A stretch of DNA of 64,000 bases from Bufo bufo (Eukaryota; Chordata; Amphibia; Anura; Bufonidae), in NCBI RefSeq assembly GCF_905171765.1, contig NC_053389.1, forward strand, positions 780,710,772 through 780,774,771, read 5' to 3'. The notes below the pieces were generated by a model that made no database searches, was not told where the DNA came from, and saw only the letters and a program-made list of their open reading frames with translations. The stretch's first letter is position 1; each line of letters starts with the position of its first letter. A program made the position numbers and the translations under genes. This document shows, one piece after another, positions 10,488-22,429 of this stretch.

Positions 10488-10589
10488 TAAATCAAATAGA
10501 AAAAAAACTAATCTATAAAGTGACCAGTGCCTATAAAGTGCCAGTGAATACATTAGTGTAACAACTCAGGACATTAATAATGTCGATTA

Positions 10590-11046
10590 GGCCTCATGCA
10601 CACGACCATTGTTTTATTCCGTGTCCGTTGTGCCGTTTCTTCGTGATTTTCTGCGGACCCATTGACTTTCAATGGGTCCGTTGAAAACTCGGCTAATGCA
10701 CCGTTTGTCATCCGCGTCCGTGATCCGTGGTTCCAGTCCGTCCAAAAAATATAACCTGTCCTATTATTTTCACGGAAAACAGTTCGCGGACCCATTCAAG
10801 TCAATGGGACCGCTAAAAAACACAGAGGCACACAAGATTGTCATCCGAGCCCGCACGTCCACGTCCATTTTTTTGCTATCATTTGCATGGCAAACCTGTC
10901 TTAGATTTTTTTTTACTTTCCTTCATGTCTGGTGATCCTCCAAAAATAAAGGAAGACACACGGAAACAAAAACGGAAAAGGATCACGGAACAACGGAACC
11001 CCATTTTGCGGAAACGGAACACAACAACGGTCGTGTGCATGAGGCC
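10590..11046. mobile_element. PIF/Harbinger-type MITE
   Basis: The ends are inverted repeats that begin GGCCTCATGCACACGACC and stay similar for about 30 bases. Both sides carry TTA (10587-10589 and 11047-11049), the TWA-type target duplication of Harbinger elements. There is no coding capacity. The inside is rich in ccgt/acgg motifs. Confidence 0.85.
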
Positions 11047-11049
11047 TTA

Positions 11050-12634
11050 TGGTGCTGAATATCTGAAAGTAAAAATGCAGCAATATTAGTGCTACAAAAA
11101 TAAAGCAAAAACAACCACATGGTGATTATAATTGATACTAGTCTGACACCAGCTGTAGTGGAAGGACCAGAGCCCCCACACGTATCGCCGCTTCCTGCGG
11201 CTTCGTCAGGGGGTTACATTTCACATATATTGATAATCAATAGAAATTTCTGCACAATAGTCCCTCTCCAAAATATTAGCCAAAAGGTTCCTGGTGTGAG
11301 TGGTAAGCCCAGCATCCAGTTCTTAGGGCTCAATAGACCAAGCAACATTATGGGCGCTACAACTGTCTTCTCTGCCCATTACATCTAGTGATACAACTTA
11401 TTTTCAGCTGTGAACTTCTCGTAAACTTTCACGCCTGTGTTCAGGTACAGTTTGCGCTAATCTCCATAATAAACTTGTTACGAGGTATCACAATCTCAAG
11501 TACACCTGTCCCTGTTTGTCCTCGCGCTCACTAAAACGTGCTGGTGGAACAAAGCCTCTGTTATTCCTGCTTATCAAGTAATGTTTTTCCAAGCGTTAGT
11601 TAGCCAAAAGTGATGTATTCATAGAGGTAAAATAACACTTCTCTACTTACTGGGAAGGCCCGTAATACAATATAGAGTATTTTTAATTAGCAGAATTAAA
11701 ACTACTGTAATGTGGTTGATGAGTTTAATAGTCTGCGCTAAACCTACTCTCTTTAACGCAGTGGATGTTTCATTACATAATGCCAAAAAATGAAATTAGC
11801 CAACATGGTGGTGGGACGAGGTTTGCAACAGACAACGTGTTGCCGGAAGTGTACAAGTGGCCACACCACATGGAGTTGACATAAATGTGCTGTTTCCCCC
11901 CAAAATAGTCAGGCAGGTGTGGACTGGAGGTCCAGCAGATTAGCCAGTTATCACTTTGGAGCCCCTAGACGCCTGCCTGAGAGAGTCTCTGAAGAAGCTA
12001 GTTGAGGACTGGAGGAAAAGCCCACCACCGTAGAAGCATTGGGACTGGCAGAGGTTGAGTGCACTCTGGAAGAAGAAATTAGCTATCCAGAAGAGTCAGG
12101 CAGGAGCTAGAGACAAATCGCAATAAATGATAATCGACTGGGCATCAGAGCAGGAGTCACCACTACCCTTAAAGACAATGTAATGTTGACGTACTTTTTA
12201 CTTCTCTGAAGCACATTTAAAGAGTCAATTTCCAGTAAAAGTTGAATCACATCTTGCCAAGGGTCACTTCTCCGGTCATTCTTCCATTGTCTGTTGTTCC
12301 AGTCCTTGCACAGGTGTCAACGCTGCTGAGTTAGCTTCGTCACCACCACCTTACACACCTATTCTGAACTAACCTAAAACACTTACAGGGACCTAGTTTC
12401 TGTGCCTTATTAAATATTATGCTGGCTCATTTATTATGTTGGCCGACAGAAGTCTCATTTCCACCACCCAAACATTAATGGCCTAACCTAAGGATAGGTC
12501 ACCGAAAGTATAATCTCAGGCAACTGCCCTAAAGGGTTTATTATACAAAGCCACGACCCCACATGCAACCTCCACTCTGCCAATTGCGGCGTGCTGTCCC
12601 CCAGGGGCAATCGGGCCCCAGTGTTTAGGAATGC
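11050..12634. other. No recognisable gene
   Basis: I see no long frame and no bounded element. A short block near 11180-11215 (gccgcttcctgcggcttcg) is a local hairpin. Confidence 0.4.
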
Positions 12635-12638
12635 CAAT

Positions 12639-13390
12639 TGGTATGTTGTGGCCTAATATTTTGTGTCAGGGTGCTCATACCAGGATACTGTCGCTCACTG
12701 GGGTTAGGCTCTGCAGCAACAAAGGAGTTGTAGTTGGTGGAAATAAGTAGAGTCCAGATTTGGTGAAGTTTAACGGTTTTACTTGAATAAACTTGTGTCA
12801 TCCAAACAATGCTTGATCTTACTCTTGGCTCCAGTAGGCTAAGGGTAAACTGGCAGGGAAATGTGAACACTTTGCTTTCTCTCTCTCTGCTGTGCTATTC
12901 TCTGGCTTCAGTCTGGTTACTGGACTTGCTAGCAGTTCTAGCACCGTTGAGTGGGGTGCCTTTGGCCTTTGACCCCCTCGTAATACTCCATCTGTGAACT
13001 GCCTGGAGCCGGCGTGCTTTACAAGCTGCTTCCCCGGGGTTCCTACAGAAGGAGGGGGGAACGCTCCCCTCACTGCATCATGTCTGGTCCCTTTGGACTC
13101 TAAAACTCAAACCTTGGTAGGTAGTGGGACTTGTCCACTTCTGCCCAAAATAGGGGAAGAATGGAGGAGTGGTAAGATCCATTCTATCTAAATGTTCTCC
13201 CAGATACACTGCCACCTGCTGGACAACCAGGCACAGTGCATGAAATACAATACATAACAGTTGCATAGCAATATTATTAAGGCACAGTATCAGAGGAGCT
13301 GGAAATAAATACACAGATGACCTTCTTTGCTAGCTATTAGAGACAGTAGCCAGGTGTAAGAATGGTAGTGTCACCCTCTGGGGTACTACA
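12639..13390 (-). repeat. Solo LTR related to the cold-shock LTR element
   Basis: CAAT occurs on both sides (12635-12638 and 13391-13394) as a 4-bp duplication. On the minus strand the sequence begins TGTAGTACCCCAGAGGGTG, close to the TGTAACATCCCAGAGTATG start of the LTRs at 1270 and 5687. A cgccacctgctgg/tgccacctgctgg block near 13210 also matches. It is a diverged relative reduced to one LTR by recombination. Confidence 0.75.
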
Positions 13391-13670
13391 CAATGACAAC
13401 CTTTTCGCTAGCATTTTAATCACCACCTCACACTCTTAAATGCAGAGACGTCTCTCGCACCTCCCCTGTTTTATGGTATTCCCTAAACCATTAAGTCTTT
13501 AAACATCCTAACAAGTGTATAACCTAGCTAAAGTCCCCCAATCAGTATTCCACCAACGTATTCATCTAGAGATGCTTACCCCATTTTATTGTTTCTAGTA
13601 TCTATCCTATTCCATGTAGACTGTAAGCTCATATTGTTTCTTATGCCTGTAATTTTTAGAATGTTTTACC

Positions 13671-14387
13671 TGTTATGAGCAGCATGAGCAGCAGAAATGT
13701 CCCTATTGCCTCTTTTGCTCCTGTTTACTAACATTGTTTGGGGCAGGGTCCAGGGTCAGTTAATCATCTTGGTTAATTTAGGGAGTAGTTGATTGGTTAG
13801 CTGTCCTTTAAATGTTCCTTCATGCTCTTTAGTTGCCAGGTATAGAGTGAGCTGTGTGTATTTGTATCTAGAATCCTTATTATTCCTAGTTTCGTGTACC
13901 TAGTTTATTTTTGTTAGTTCAGTGTCTCTTGGAGCCTGTAGTCCTCCTGCCTTTCATTGCTGCCAGCATTGAGGTTTGTTATGGATTCTGCTATTGTCTG
14001 TTTGCTGAGATTTTTTTTATTTTTATTTATCTCTAGGTCTTAGCTCCTTCTTGTGGTCTGGCTCGGTTAGTATTGCAAATCAAGGTCAGTTTCTGTTAGT
14101 GTCTTATTTCTGTTTACCGTCATTCATCTGCCCTCAATCTGTACAGCATCGTCTGCTTCATTGCTAAACTGACATCTCCTTCATCCGTTGCCATCATCAT
14201 TCAGTTCTTGTCGTCTTTTACTTCTGTATATTTGCTGTTTGCCAGTGCTGATATGTGCTTCATAATATTATTCTCGTAACTGTCTGGTAGTTATACAGTT
14301 CAGTCCTTCAGACACGTTAGCACCTGGGAAAGTCGATTGCTACAGGTGTCGTGTTCTCCAGTCTTGTGAACAACTGGCGTCATTACA
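13671..14387. repeat. Probable solo LTR
   Basis: The segment begins TGTTATGA and ends TCATTACA, imperfect inverted termini of LTR type. The flanks ttacc (13666-13670) and ttaac (14388-14392) match at four of five positions, so a target duplication is possible but not proven. No coding sequence is present. Confidence 0.5.
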
Positions 14388-14641
14388 TTAACTCAAACTC
14401 TGATATATAAAACATGAGAAGTTGATGGTACCATTAAAATAATAATAATATTATTATTATTATATACAACATTAAATAGCCTAAAATTAATGAATTTTCT
14501 GATTGTACGTTTTTTTGTGATATTTTTGGGAATGATTATGCAGCAGCCCTCTTGGCCAACTTGCTGTGCTGTGAAGAGCTTAGAGATTTGCTTTACAGCA
14601 GTCACATAAACATAAGAAACCTCAGTCAGTAAGCAACCCAT

Positions 14642-15170
14642 TTTCACGAGTAATGGGGAAGGGGAAAACACCAAATACATCCAAATGGAATAGACAACAG
14701 TCTAGGCCTTAAAAGTTAAAGAAGGGGGATGGTGACCTTGTTTTATATTTGGAAACATATTACAGACCTCCTAAAAAACCCTAGGCCTTTCCCTAACTCC
14801 TGCCAGTATGAGCAGATCCTGATGGTGGAAATGCTCATACGCCAGATACCTATGCCCTGCTAAAACTGACGAACCCTAGGATAGGTAGCATGAGACGAGA
14901 CAGCTGGTTCCTTCCCAGATGAAGAAACCCGCGTCTCCCTGAGGCCTAGAACAAAAACACACCAGAGAACAACAAACAGAAAAGGCAACTAGTACTTAGC
15001 TTAGAGATGTATGGAGAAGCAGGAGATCCCAGACAAACAAGCTCTAGCAACTCCAAGGAGAAAATATCAACCGCATGGTCAGCAGTGTGAGGTGGACCTA
15101 AATAGAGCCTTATCACTGATAACAAGCAGAACCTGAGGAGAGGTGAGATACTGCCAAACAACAAAATACA
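14642..15170 (-). repeat. 3' LTR of gypsy element, truncated
   Basis: It matches 19511-20009 closely but lacks the segment equivalent to 20010-20086, so the LTR joins the coding region through a deletion. Its outer end has decayed from TG to TT. Confidence 0.85.
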
Positions 15171-16674
15171 CCCCCTTCTACGGGTGACCTGCGGACACCC
15201 AGGACCGACCTTATCAGGATGCACCCTGTGAAAGGCCTTCACAAGGCGACTGGCATTCATGTCGGTCGCTGGAACCCACATTCTTTCCTCTGGACCGTAA
15301 CCCTTCCAGTGCACGAGATACTGAAGAGATCCACAAAGAACACGTGAGTTCACTATTCATGCAATCTGAAACTCAGGATTACCATCCAGCATGACAGGAG
15401 GGGGTGGCAGGGAGGACGGTTCAGCAGGTTCGACATATCTTTTAAGCAGTGACTTGTGAAACACATCATGAATTTTCAAAGCCTGCGGAAGTACAAGACG
15501 AAAAGCCACCAGATTAATAATGGCAGAGATCTTGTATAGCCCGATAAACCTTGGCCCCAACTTTTAAGAGGGTACCTTCAACTTAATGTTTCTTGTGGAC
15601 AGCCACACAGAATCACCCACTCTCAGGTCCGGACCACTCATACGTCTCTTGTCTGCCATATGTTTATACTTTTTGCCCGTTTTATTTAAATTGTTTTGAA
15701 TTTTCCGCCAAATAGATGACAACGAAGAGGAGAATCTTTCTTCTTCAGGTATACCAGAAGTCTCAGCACCAGAAAATGTGCTGCGGATAGAACCCATATG
15801 CACCAAAAAACGGCGACTTATCAGTGGACTCCTGTCTTCAGTTATTTATGGCAAACTTGGCCAACGACAAAAATGAAGACCACTCTTCTTGATTCTCAGA
15901 GACAAAACATCTCAAATAAGTCTCCAGATTCTGATTAGTGCGCTCAGTCTGTTCGACTGAGAATAAAAAGGCAGAAGAGAAGAACAATTGGACTCCCAGA
16001 CGAGTACAGGACTCCCAGACGAGTACACTTGAGCGAGAGTTTTGGCATTAGGTAAACCTGATAATGGTATAAAGTGCGCCATCTGGCTAAAGCGGTCAGC
16101 AACCACCAGAATCACAGTTTTCCCAGAGGAATTAGGCAAATCTGTGATAAAGTCCATGGACAAATGAGTCCAGGGTCAGGATGGGATAGACAAGGGAAGT
16201 AGAGATCCTGAAGGCTGAGTATGAGTCACCTTAGCACGCAGACAAGTCTCACAAGCTGCCACATAGCCCTCAACACATTTACGTAACCCTGGCCACCAGA
16301 ATCTCTGGGAAATGAGATCCACAGTGGATCTGCTCCCAGGGTGTCCCGTAATAACAGTATCCTGATTTTCCATAAACACCTTGTGTTGTAGTTCAGAAGG
16401 GACAAACAACTTCCCTGGAGGACAGGAATCAGGTGCCTCTCCCTGGGCCTCCAACACCTCTGCCTCAAGTTCAGGATAAAGGGATAAAGGGCGGATACAA
16501 CCACCCCATCAGCCAATATCGGAGCAGGATCCTCCGAATCCCCCATTTCCCGCCATTTGTTAGGAGAAGGACCCTGCGACAAGACTGCTCAGACCCCTAC
16601 CTCTGATGTGTCAACTTCCACAATGAATGGTTGTGACACATCAGGTTGCACCAGAATAGGAGCAGAAGCAAAAC
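15171..16674 (-). pseudogene. Gypsy integrase and chromodomain, broken
   Basis: On the minus strand, remnants of RNase H (DVSQPFIVEVDTSEVG) come first. The integrase zinc-binding part follows near 16430-16200, with the spacing H...H then CETC. The start of the catalytic core comes next (MDFITDLP near 16160; [12 protein letters not shown]). Most of the core with the later acidic residues is deleted near 15990-15830. A C-terminal part (HDVFHKSLL near 15470) leads to a chromodomain (YLVHWKGYGPEE, near 15320-15285). Several stops and frameshifts separate the pieces. In intact relatives the chromodomain guides integration to chromatin marks. Confidence 0.85.
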
Positions 16675-16679
16675 ATTCC

Positions 16680-17209
16680 TGTCATGTCCTGCTCAGGCTA
16701 TGTGCGGAGGTCTGCTAGATTAGCAGCACGTGTCTAGCCTTTTGTTTTGTTTTGGAGTCGAGCTAGATCCGCCTCCCTTCAGGTGCACTGGGTGGGGTCG
16801 TTGGTTTCAGTTTAAATCACACCTACTCCCAGTGTTCCTTACGGGTTATAGCTTCTGTCTGGCTCTGTGGAAGCAAGGAAGGAAGGATTGGCTTTTCCTG
16901 CTCAGAAAAGATAAGTTGGTTTCTGTTTTCTTGTGGTTTGCTGTCTAGGCTGTTAGAGAGACGCCTGCCCCTCCAGGTTCTGAGGGAGCAGGCTGCCTCT
17001 ATCCCCCTTTCACCATCTCAGGGATTTTAGGGTATTTTCAGTCCAGGCACGAGGACACGTTATTCCCACCATAAGGGTCTGAACGTGGGCATAGCAGTAT
17101 AGGGAGAGCTGGTAGGGATTTGTCAGGAGGTGACCTTGATCCCCAGCTTCTCGCCTAGAAACTTGTTTGTTTATTTTTCTATGTATTTGATATCCTGTCC
17201 GCCGTGACA
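16680..17209 (+). repeat. Solo LTR nested in the gypsy RNase H region
   Basis: It begins TGTCATGTCC and ends CCGTGACA. ATTCC flanks both sides (16675-16679 and 17210-17214). It is in plus orientation, opposite to the host element, and splits the RNase H coding sequence. It is later than the host gypsy insertion. Confidence 0.9.
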
Positions 17210-17214
17210 ATTCC

Positions 17215-18084
17215 TTTATCGCTGAAAAAGCATGTAATGCTTCTTCAGACCAGACTGAGAAATCCGCGCCTTTTTTATTCATATCAGTTCAAGGTTTAAC
17301 AACAGTTGTGTAATTCAAGATAAATTTACAGTAGTAGTTGGTGAACCCCAAAAATCGCATGAGTGCCTTCAGATCTTCGGGTCGATCCCAGTCCAACACA
17401 GCACAGACTTTTTCCGGATCCATACGAAAAACCGAAGATGAGAGTTGGTACCCCAGGAATTGCAGTTCCTCATGCGTCTCCATATTAGGGGAATAAATTA
17501 AAATATCATCCAGGTAAACCACCACAAACCTGCCCACCAGATGATGAAAGATGTCATTGATGAAGTATTGAAAAACAGCAGGAGCATTGGTCAAACCAAA
17601 AGGCATGACCAGATTCTCAAAATGACCCTCAGGAGTATTAAAGGCCGTTTTCCATTCGTCCCCTTCCTTAACTCTTATCAGATTATATGCCCCCCTCAAA
17701 TCCAAGTTAGAGAACACCTTGGCGCCAACAATCTTATTGAATAAATCTGGGATCAAAGGAAGGGGATAGGGATCACGGATAGTGATGCAATGAAGCTCAC
17801 GGAAGTCCAAACATGGCCTAAGGGTTCCATCCTTTTTTTTAACAGAAGAAGCCTGCAGCCACTGGTGATTTGGATGGTCTAATATGACCTTTAGCCAAAC
17901 TCTCGGTGATATATACTTGCATGGCTACTCTTTCGGGTTCAAAAAGATTATACAACCGAGATTTTGGCAATCTAGCTTCAGGAATAAGGTTGACAGGGCA
18001 ATCATACTCCTGATGAGGAGGCAACTCCTGGTCTCTACCCTCAGAGAAAACATCAGAAAAATCCGAAAGGAAAGAAGGTAACAT
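17215..18084 (-). pseudogene. Gypsy reverse transcriptase, frameshifted
   Basis: The N-terminal part (18084-17839) has the usual linker from protease and stops at a frameshift in an A/T-rich codon run near 17838. The main part (17810-17289) contains FSNLDLRGAYNLI (first catalytic Asp), MPFGLTNAPAVFQ and the polymerase motif YLDD (residues 99-102). About 90 bases are missing between METHEE and LQFLGYQ. The start of RNase H follows to about 17220, where the nested solo LTR interrupts. All key palm motifs are present, so decay is moderate. Confidence 0.9.
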
Positions 18085-18092
18085 TTTAGTAG

Positions 18093-18515
18093 TTACAACA
18101 GAAAGCGACGTGCTGAGTTGTCAATGCAGTAATCACTCCAATCGAGAATCTGCCTTGCTTGCCAATCGATGTTAGGGTTATGTTTGGTTAACCATGGTAA
18201 ACCTAACACCAGAGGAGCAGGCAAACCCTCCAGCACAAAACATGAAATGGATTCAATATGAGAATCTCCCACCTTTAGGCGAATGTCCTGCACCATTTGA
18301 GACAGACACTTTTGAAAGAGAGGGGCGGAATCAATCGCAAACACAAAAATATTTTTGTCTAATGCGCTTGTTGTCAAACCATGCATACAGACAAACTGGC
18401 CATCCACTAAGTTAACCCCTGCCCCACTGTCAATAAATACTTCCATTTCCACAGTTTTGGAGTCTAGCGCCACCTTGGCAGGCAGGAGAAATCGGGTACT
18501 ACTGGTAAATGACAA
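18093..18515 (-). pseudogene. Gypsy retropepsin-like protease region
   Basis: The frame encodes 140 residues with the aspartic protease signature FIDSGAGVNLVD (DSGA at residues 29-32) and a downstream APLVLGLPWL block typical of Ty3/gypsy proteases. It overlaps the end of the gag frame by 17 bases in another frame. It is part of a dead element, although this stretch is open. Confidence 0.85.
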
Positions 18516-19460
18516 AAGTACATAAGTACATTCTCAGATTCCCCACCCACACTACCAAGAGTGAGAAGAGGACTAAACACATTATTTTTTTTTTTTCCTT
18601 TTCACCTTGATGTTTAACATAAGGACATTCGTTCACAAAATCTCCTCCTTTACCACAGAAAAAGCAAAGTCTTTTCTTAACCCTAAAGTTTTTATCACCT
18701 GGCCCAGGAGTGACCTGCCCCCATTGCATTGCCTCATCACCAGACATAATCTCGAGTGTCTCTTTACCTAGAGTGTCAGAAGAGACTGCTTCCCCATATG
18801 ATAATACGTCCCAGGTGAGAGGAACTTTAGATCTCTCCCTCAGGCATCTATCAAAACGTACAGCTAGAGACATTGCCGCCTCCAATGACTCTGGATTTTC
18901 GTGAAATACCAAGGCGTCCTTCAGGTTCTCAGACAGCCCTTGACAGAATTGACTACGGAGAGCTGGATCATTCCACTCCGTATCAGTTGCCCACCTCCTA
19001 AATTCAGAGCAATAGGACTCTGCAGAACGCTCTCACTGACGAAAACCACGTAACTTAGATTCGGCCAGGGAAACCCGATCTGGGTCATCGTCAATAAGTC
19101 CCAGAGCTCTGAAAAATTCCTCTACCGACTGGAGGGATTGTGATCCGGTTGGCAAGGAGAAAGCCCAAGACTGAGCGTCACCTTTAAGTAATTAAATAAT
19201 AATCCCCACTCTTTGACTCTCATCCCCAGAAGAGTTAGGACATAGTCTAAAATATAATTTGCACGACTCCCTGAACCGAACAAAGTTGTCACATCCCCGG
19301 AAAACCTATCCGGGAGAGCGACCTTAGGTTCAGGGCAGGCTTGGTTCCCACTGCCGGAACCCACCTGTGGTCTCTGAAATTGTGCAGCGGCCGTACGGAG
19401 GTCAGCTACCTCCAAAGACAGTCCCTGCATACGATCGACTAGTGCAGAAACAGTATCCAT
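18499..19460 (-). pseudogene. Gypsy gag, frameshifted
   Basis: The start ATG is at 19460, just inside the 5' LTR boundary. The first part has the MDTV...RMQGLSLEVADL coiled segment and the LPDRFSGD motif common in vertebrate gypsy Gag. Frame breaks occur between about 19230 and 18912. The last part contains a nucleocapsid knuckle reading CFFCGKGGDFVNEC, in which the histidine expected before FVNEC is Asp. That substitution would weaken zinc binding. Confidence 0.85.
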
Positions 19461-19510
19461 AGTTGCACAGAAAAACACAAAGGATAACGTTTTTGTTGGG
19501 CGGTTGATAA

Positions 19511-20086
19511 TGTCACGGGTAATGGGGAAGTGGAAAATACCAAATACACACAAAAGGAATAGACAGCAGTCTAGGCCTCAAAAGCTAAGGGAGGGGGATG
19601 GTGACCTCCTAGAAATCCCTAGGCCTTTCCTTAACTCCTGCCAGTATGAGCAGATCCTGCTGGTGGAAATGCTCATATGCCAGATACCTATGCCCTGCTA
19701 AAAACCGACGAACCCTAGGATAGGTAGCAGGAGACGAGACAACTGGTTCCTTCCCAGATGAAGAAACCCGCGTCTCCCTGAGGCCTAGAACAAAAACACA
19801 CCAGAGGACAACAAACAGAAGAGGCAACTAGTACTTAGCTTAGAGATGTATGGAGAAGTAGGAGATCCCAGACAAACAAGCTCTAGCAATTCCAAGGAGA
19901 AAATATCAACCGCATGGTCAGCAGTGTGAGACAGACCTAAATAGAGCCTCATCACTGATAACAAACAGAACCTGAGGAGAGGTGAGATCCTGCCAAACAA
20001 CAAAATACAAGGAGGAAAACAGAGAGACCTGTCAGATAGCAAGTCTATCCGATCTTCTCACCTCTGTCACGGGAGGGACCGTGACA
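19511..20086 (-). repeat. 5' LTR of gypsy element
   Basis: Full-length LTR (576 bases). On the minus strand it starts TGTCACGGTCCC and ends CCCGTGACA. The CCCAT duplication follows at 20087-20091. Confidence 0.9.
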
Positions 20087-20283
20087 CCCATTGACTTGTA
20101 TGGGAGAGAGTCGTAGGCATGCTCTGCGACCTGTGCAGAGGTCACTGTGCAGGGAGGGAGGGAGGGTGAGCGGTGTCGAATACCTATTGTCAGTGATGGG
20201 TCCTGTCTCCAGCTTTACAGTATTACCTTGCGTTGTATTTAGTGTTGAGAAAATCGAAGCATCCGAAGTGGAATTTGACCCAA

Positions 20284-20881
20284 CAATATATTGGCTGAAA
20301 GTCTCAGATTTTATCATATAAGAGTGAGTGCTTAGTCCATATAATGTTTGCATCTATTGTGTTAGTACATTATTTGCTGTGATTTTTTTCCTTATAAATG
20401 TAGTCATGCACATCCGCTTATTCAGTTATCATATCGTGCTTGATGTTTTGTACTTTTTTCTGTGATTTTTGATAAATATGTGTTCTTGAAGGAGTGGCAC
20501 CTTCAAGTGTGAATGCGCTCCTATTATATGGGGAGTAGCATTCTTGTGCACTATTGCCCTACCTAGCCTACAGGCGACCTTGATTATGGCAGTACATATA
20601 GCTGTGTGTGCTCCTCCTCTCATTGATTGCTTGGTGCACATAGAGGTGACTAGGAGCAGCACACTATATTTGCAGGGTCTTCTCTCCTAAATATAGATGC
20701 CCAATGGCATGGGTAGATTTGGAGTAGGACCTGCCTGACTGAGACCATCTTGGCGCGGGTAGGTGGGCACAGATGTGTTTTTATCAAAATATATTGGCTA
20801 GAGTCTCAGATTTTATTACATCAGAGTGAGGGCTTAGTCCATATATAATGTTTGCATCTATTGTGTTAGTTTATTATTTTC
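20284..20881. repeat. 0.6-kb insertion with terminal direct repeats and 15-bp TSD
   Basis: The 15-mer tggaatttgacccaa occurs at 20269-20283 and 20882-20896, and the hAT sequence is continuous once the insertion is removed. The insertion begins and ends with the same roughly 85-bp block (20284-20370 and 20793-20875, containing tttgcatctattgtgttagt). It therefore looks like one 508-bp unit plus the start of a second. Confidence 0.75.
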
Positions 20882-20896
20882 TGGAATTTGACCCAA

Positions 20897-22136
20897 AATT
20901 TAGGAACAAACCAATTCGCAATGATTCCGAATTTCCTCACGCTTTGTGGTAATTAATATTTTTTTTCCTAAAATGGCAGCTACACGTGTTACAGAGTATG
21001 AAGCCGAGGAATGTGATATGACCCATAATGCTAAGCATCCAGGCAATCAGCAGATGGCCATACCCTATGAGGTCACAGCCCTATAAAAGCCTCATCTCGC
21101 CCAATCTCTGCCATTTCAATGTTATCTGAGGATAGGGATAGGCATGACAAGTGCTAGGGACAGTGTTCAAAAAGCCTTTAATTGTGGAATATTGGATAGG
21201 GAGACTGCAGGGACAGTGTAGGGAGATCGTAGGGAGAGTTTTTACACACTGTAGGGTGAGCACAGGGAGACTGCTGGGACAGTGCAGGCTCTGTAATCTG
21301 AAGCCAAAGGAGACAGCCTACTTTGCATCAATCCCTGTGTAGGGCACACAGCTATCTGATTGAACAGTGTCCACCTTGTTTAATAGATAAACAATTTCAT
21401 TAGGCCTTGATTCTCAAATTGAGGTGAATAAGCTGTCTAATACTACTGTTATTGGGGTGTCCACATTGACATTGAATAACTTATTTTACATATACTGTTA
21501 CTGTACAGTATGTATAATAAAGAGGTGCAAGGGCCCTCCAAAGGAACAGGCAGTGGCAAAAATGTATCTCTAGCTGGCAGAAGAAGGATGGGCGGTAGCA
21601 GCAGCCGCAGCAACAGGACAGAACTACCACTGTCATCCAGCATTCATGTTTTGAAGACCAATCCCGCTGTCCTGGAATGGTTGACTTGGTGTTCATTTCA
21701 TCTGACATCAGACACCCACTACCAGGAGTTGGTCCAGGAACAAGCTCTGTGCCCTCACCTGTCATTCCTTTGCTGTTCCTTCTGCCAGGCAAGTGATTTA
21801 TGCAGCCGGCTCTGCTCCGCTTTTCAGCAAGGAACATATTATAGAGGACATTTAGCAGCTACTGGCCAGCCCATATTTGGAGGAGGAATTCGCTGCCTCA
21901 TCTTGTAGGCGTGCAAGTAGCGACAATGATAGTTGCCTGGAAGCAGGTGTTGCAAGCGTTCTGGGACGCGGCCATGAGCCTGGTGAGGGTACGCAGACAG
22001 CAGTGTATGATGATGTAGGCGATCACACGTGAGAGCCGGGTGAAGAGGGGGCTTCCTGGTATGTCTGCATTGAACCTAACTGCTGCACCCAGCTTTTCCA
22101 ATGTCTGATATTGTCCACCCGCTCTCATCTCTCCTT
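20897..22136 (+). other. hAT 5' untranslated part
   Basis: No intact frame. The sequence near 21660-22050 is G+C-rich and resembles the upstream coding or leader region of a hAT element. The junction with the LINE 5' end lies somewhere between about 22048 and 22137 and could not be fixed. Confidence 0.4.
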
Positions 22137-22429
22137 CTAAATCCTGGTATGTCTTTTCTGAAGCATTAATGTCTCCTTCCCTGCTGGATTTATTGAGTAT
22201 TTGTTTACATTGACTATTTCACCCCTGTATCTGGTGCCCCTTGATTAGGCCATATGTAGCTCCCTCCCCTCTTGGTCACACCTGATTGAACACTGAGTGG
22301 TATAAATCTAAGGTCCTAGGTCTTTCAGACCTTGGTCTTTCCAAATGCCACATCTCTCAAGTGCCACTCTTAAGTGCACAGACTGAATTATACCAGAATT
22401 GGACCACAAGTAAATACAGACATTAGTTA

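Larger units (their letters stand above)
14642..20086 (-). mobile_element. Decayed Ty3/gypsy chromovirus
   Basis: LTR copies lie at 14642-15170 and 19511-20086, and CCCAT flanks both ends (14637-14641 and 20087-20091). Minus-strand pieces run gag, protease, reverse transcriptase, RNase H start, integrase, chromodomain, the order of a Ty3/gypsy chromovirus. The coding part is broken by frameshifts and deletions, and by a solo LTR inserted at 16680-17209. The 3' LTR lacks the first 78 or so bases of the LTR. It cannot be autonomous. Confidence 0.9.

Noticed and set aside
13590..13660. LINE L2 tail-like block (tgtagactgtaagctc)
   Set aside because: Too short and isolated to annotate as an element.
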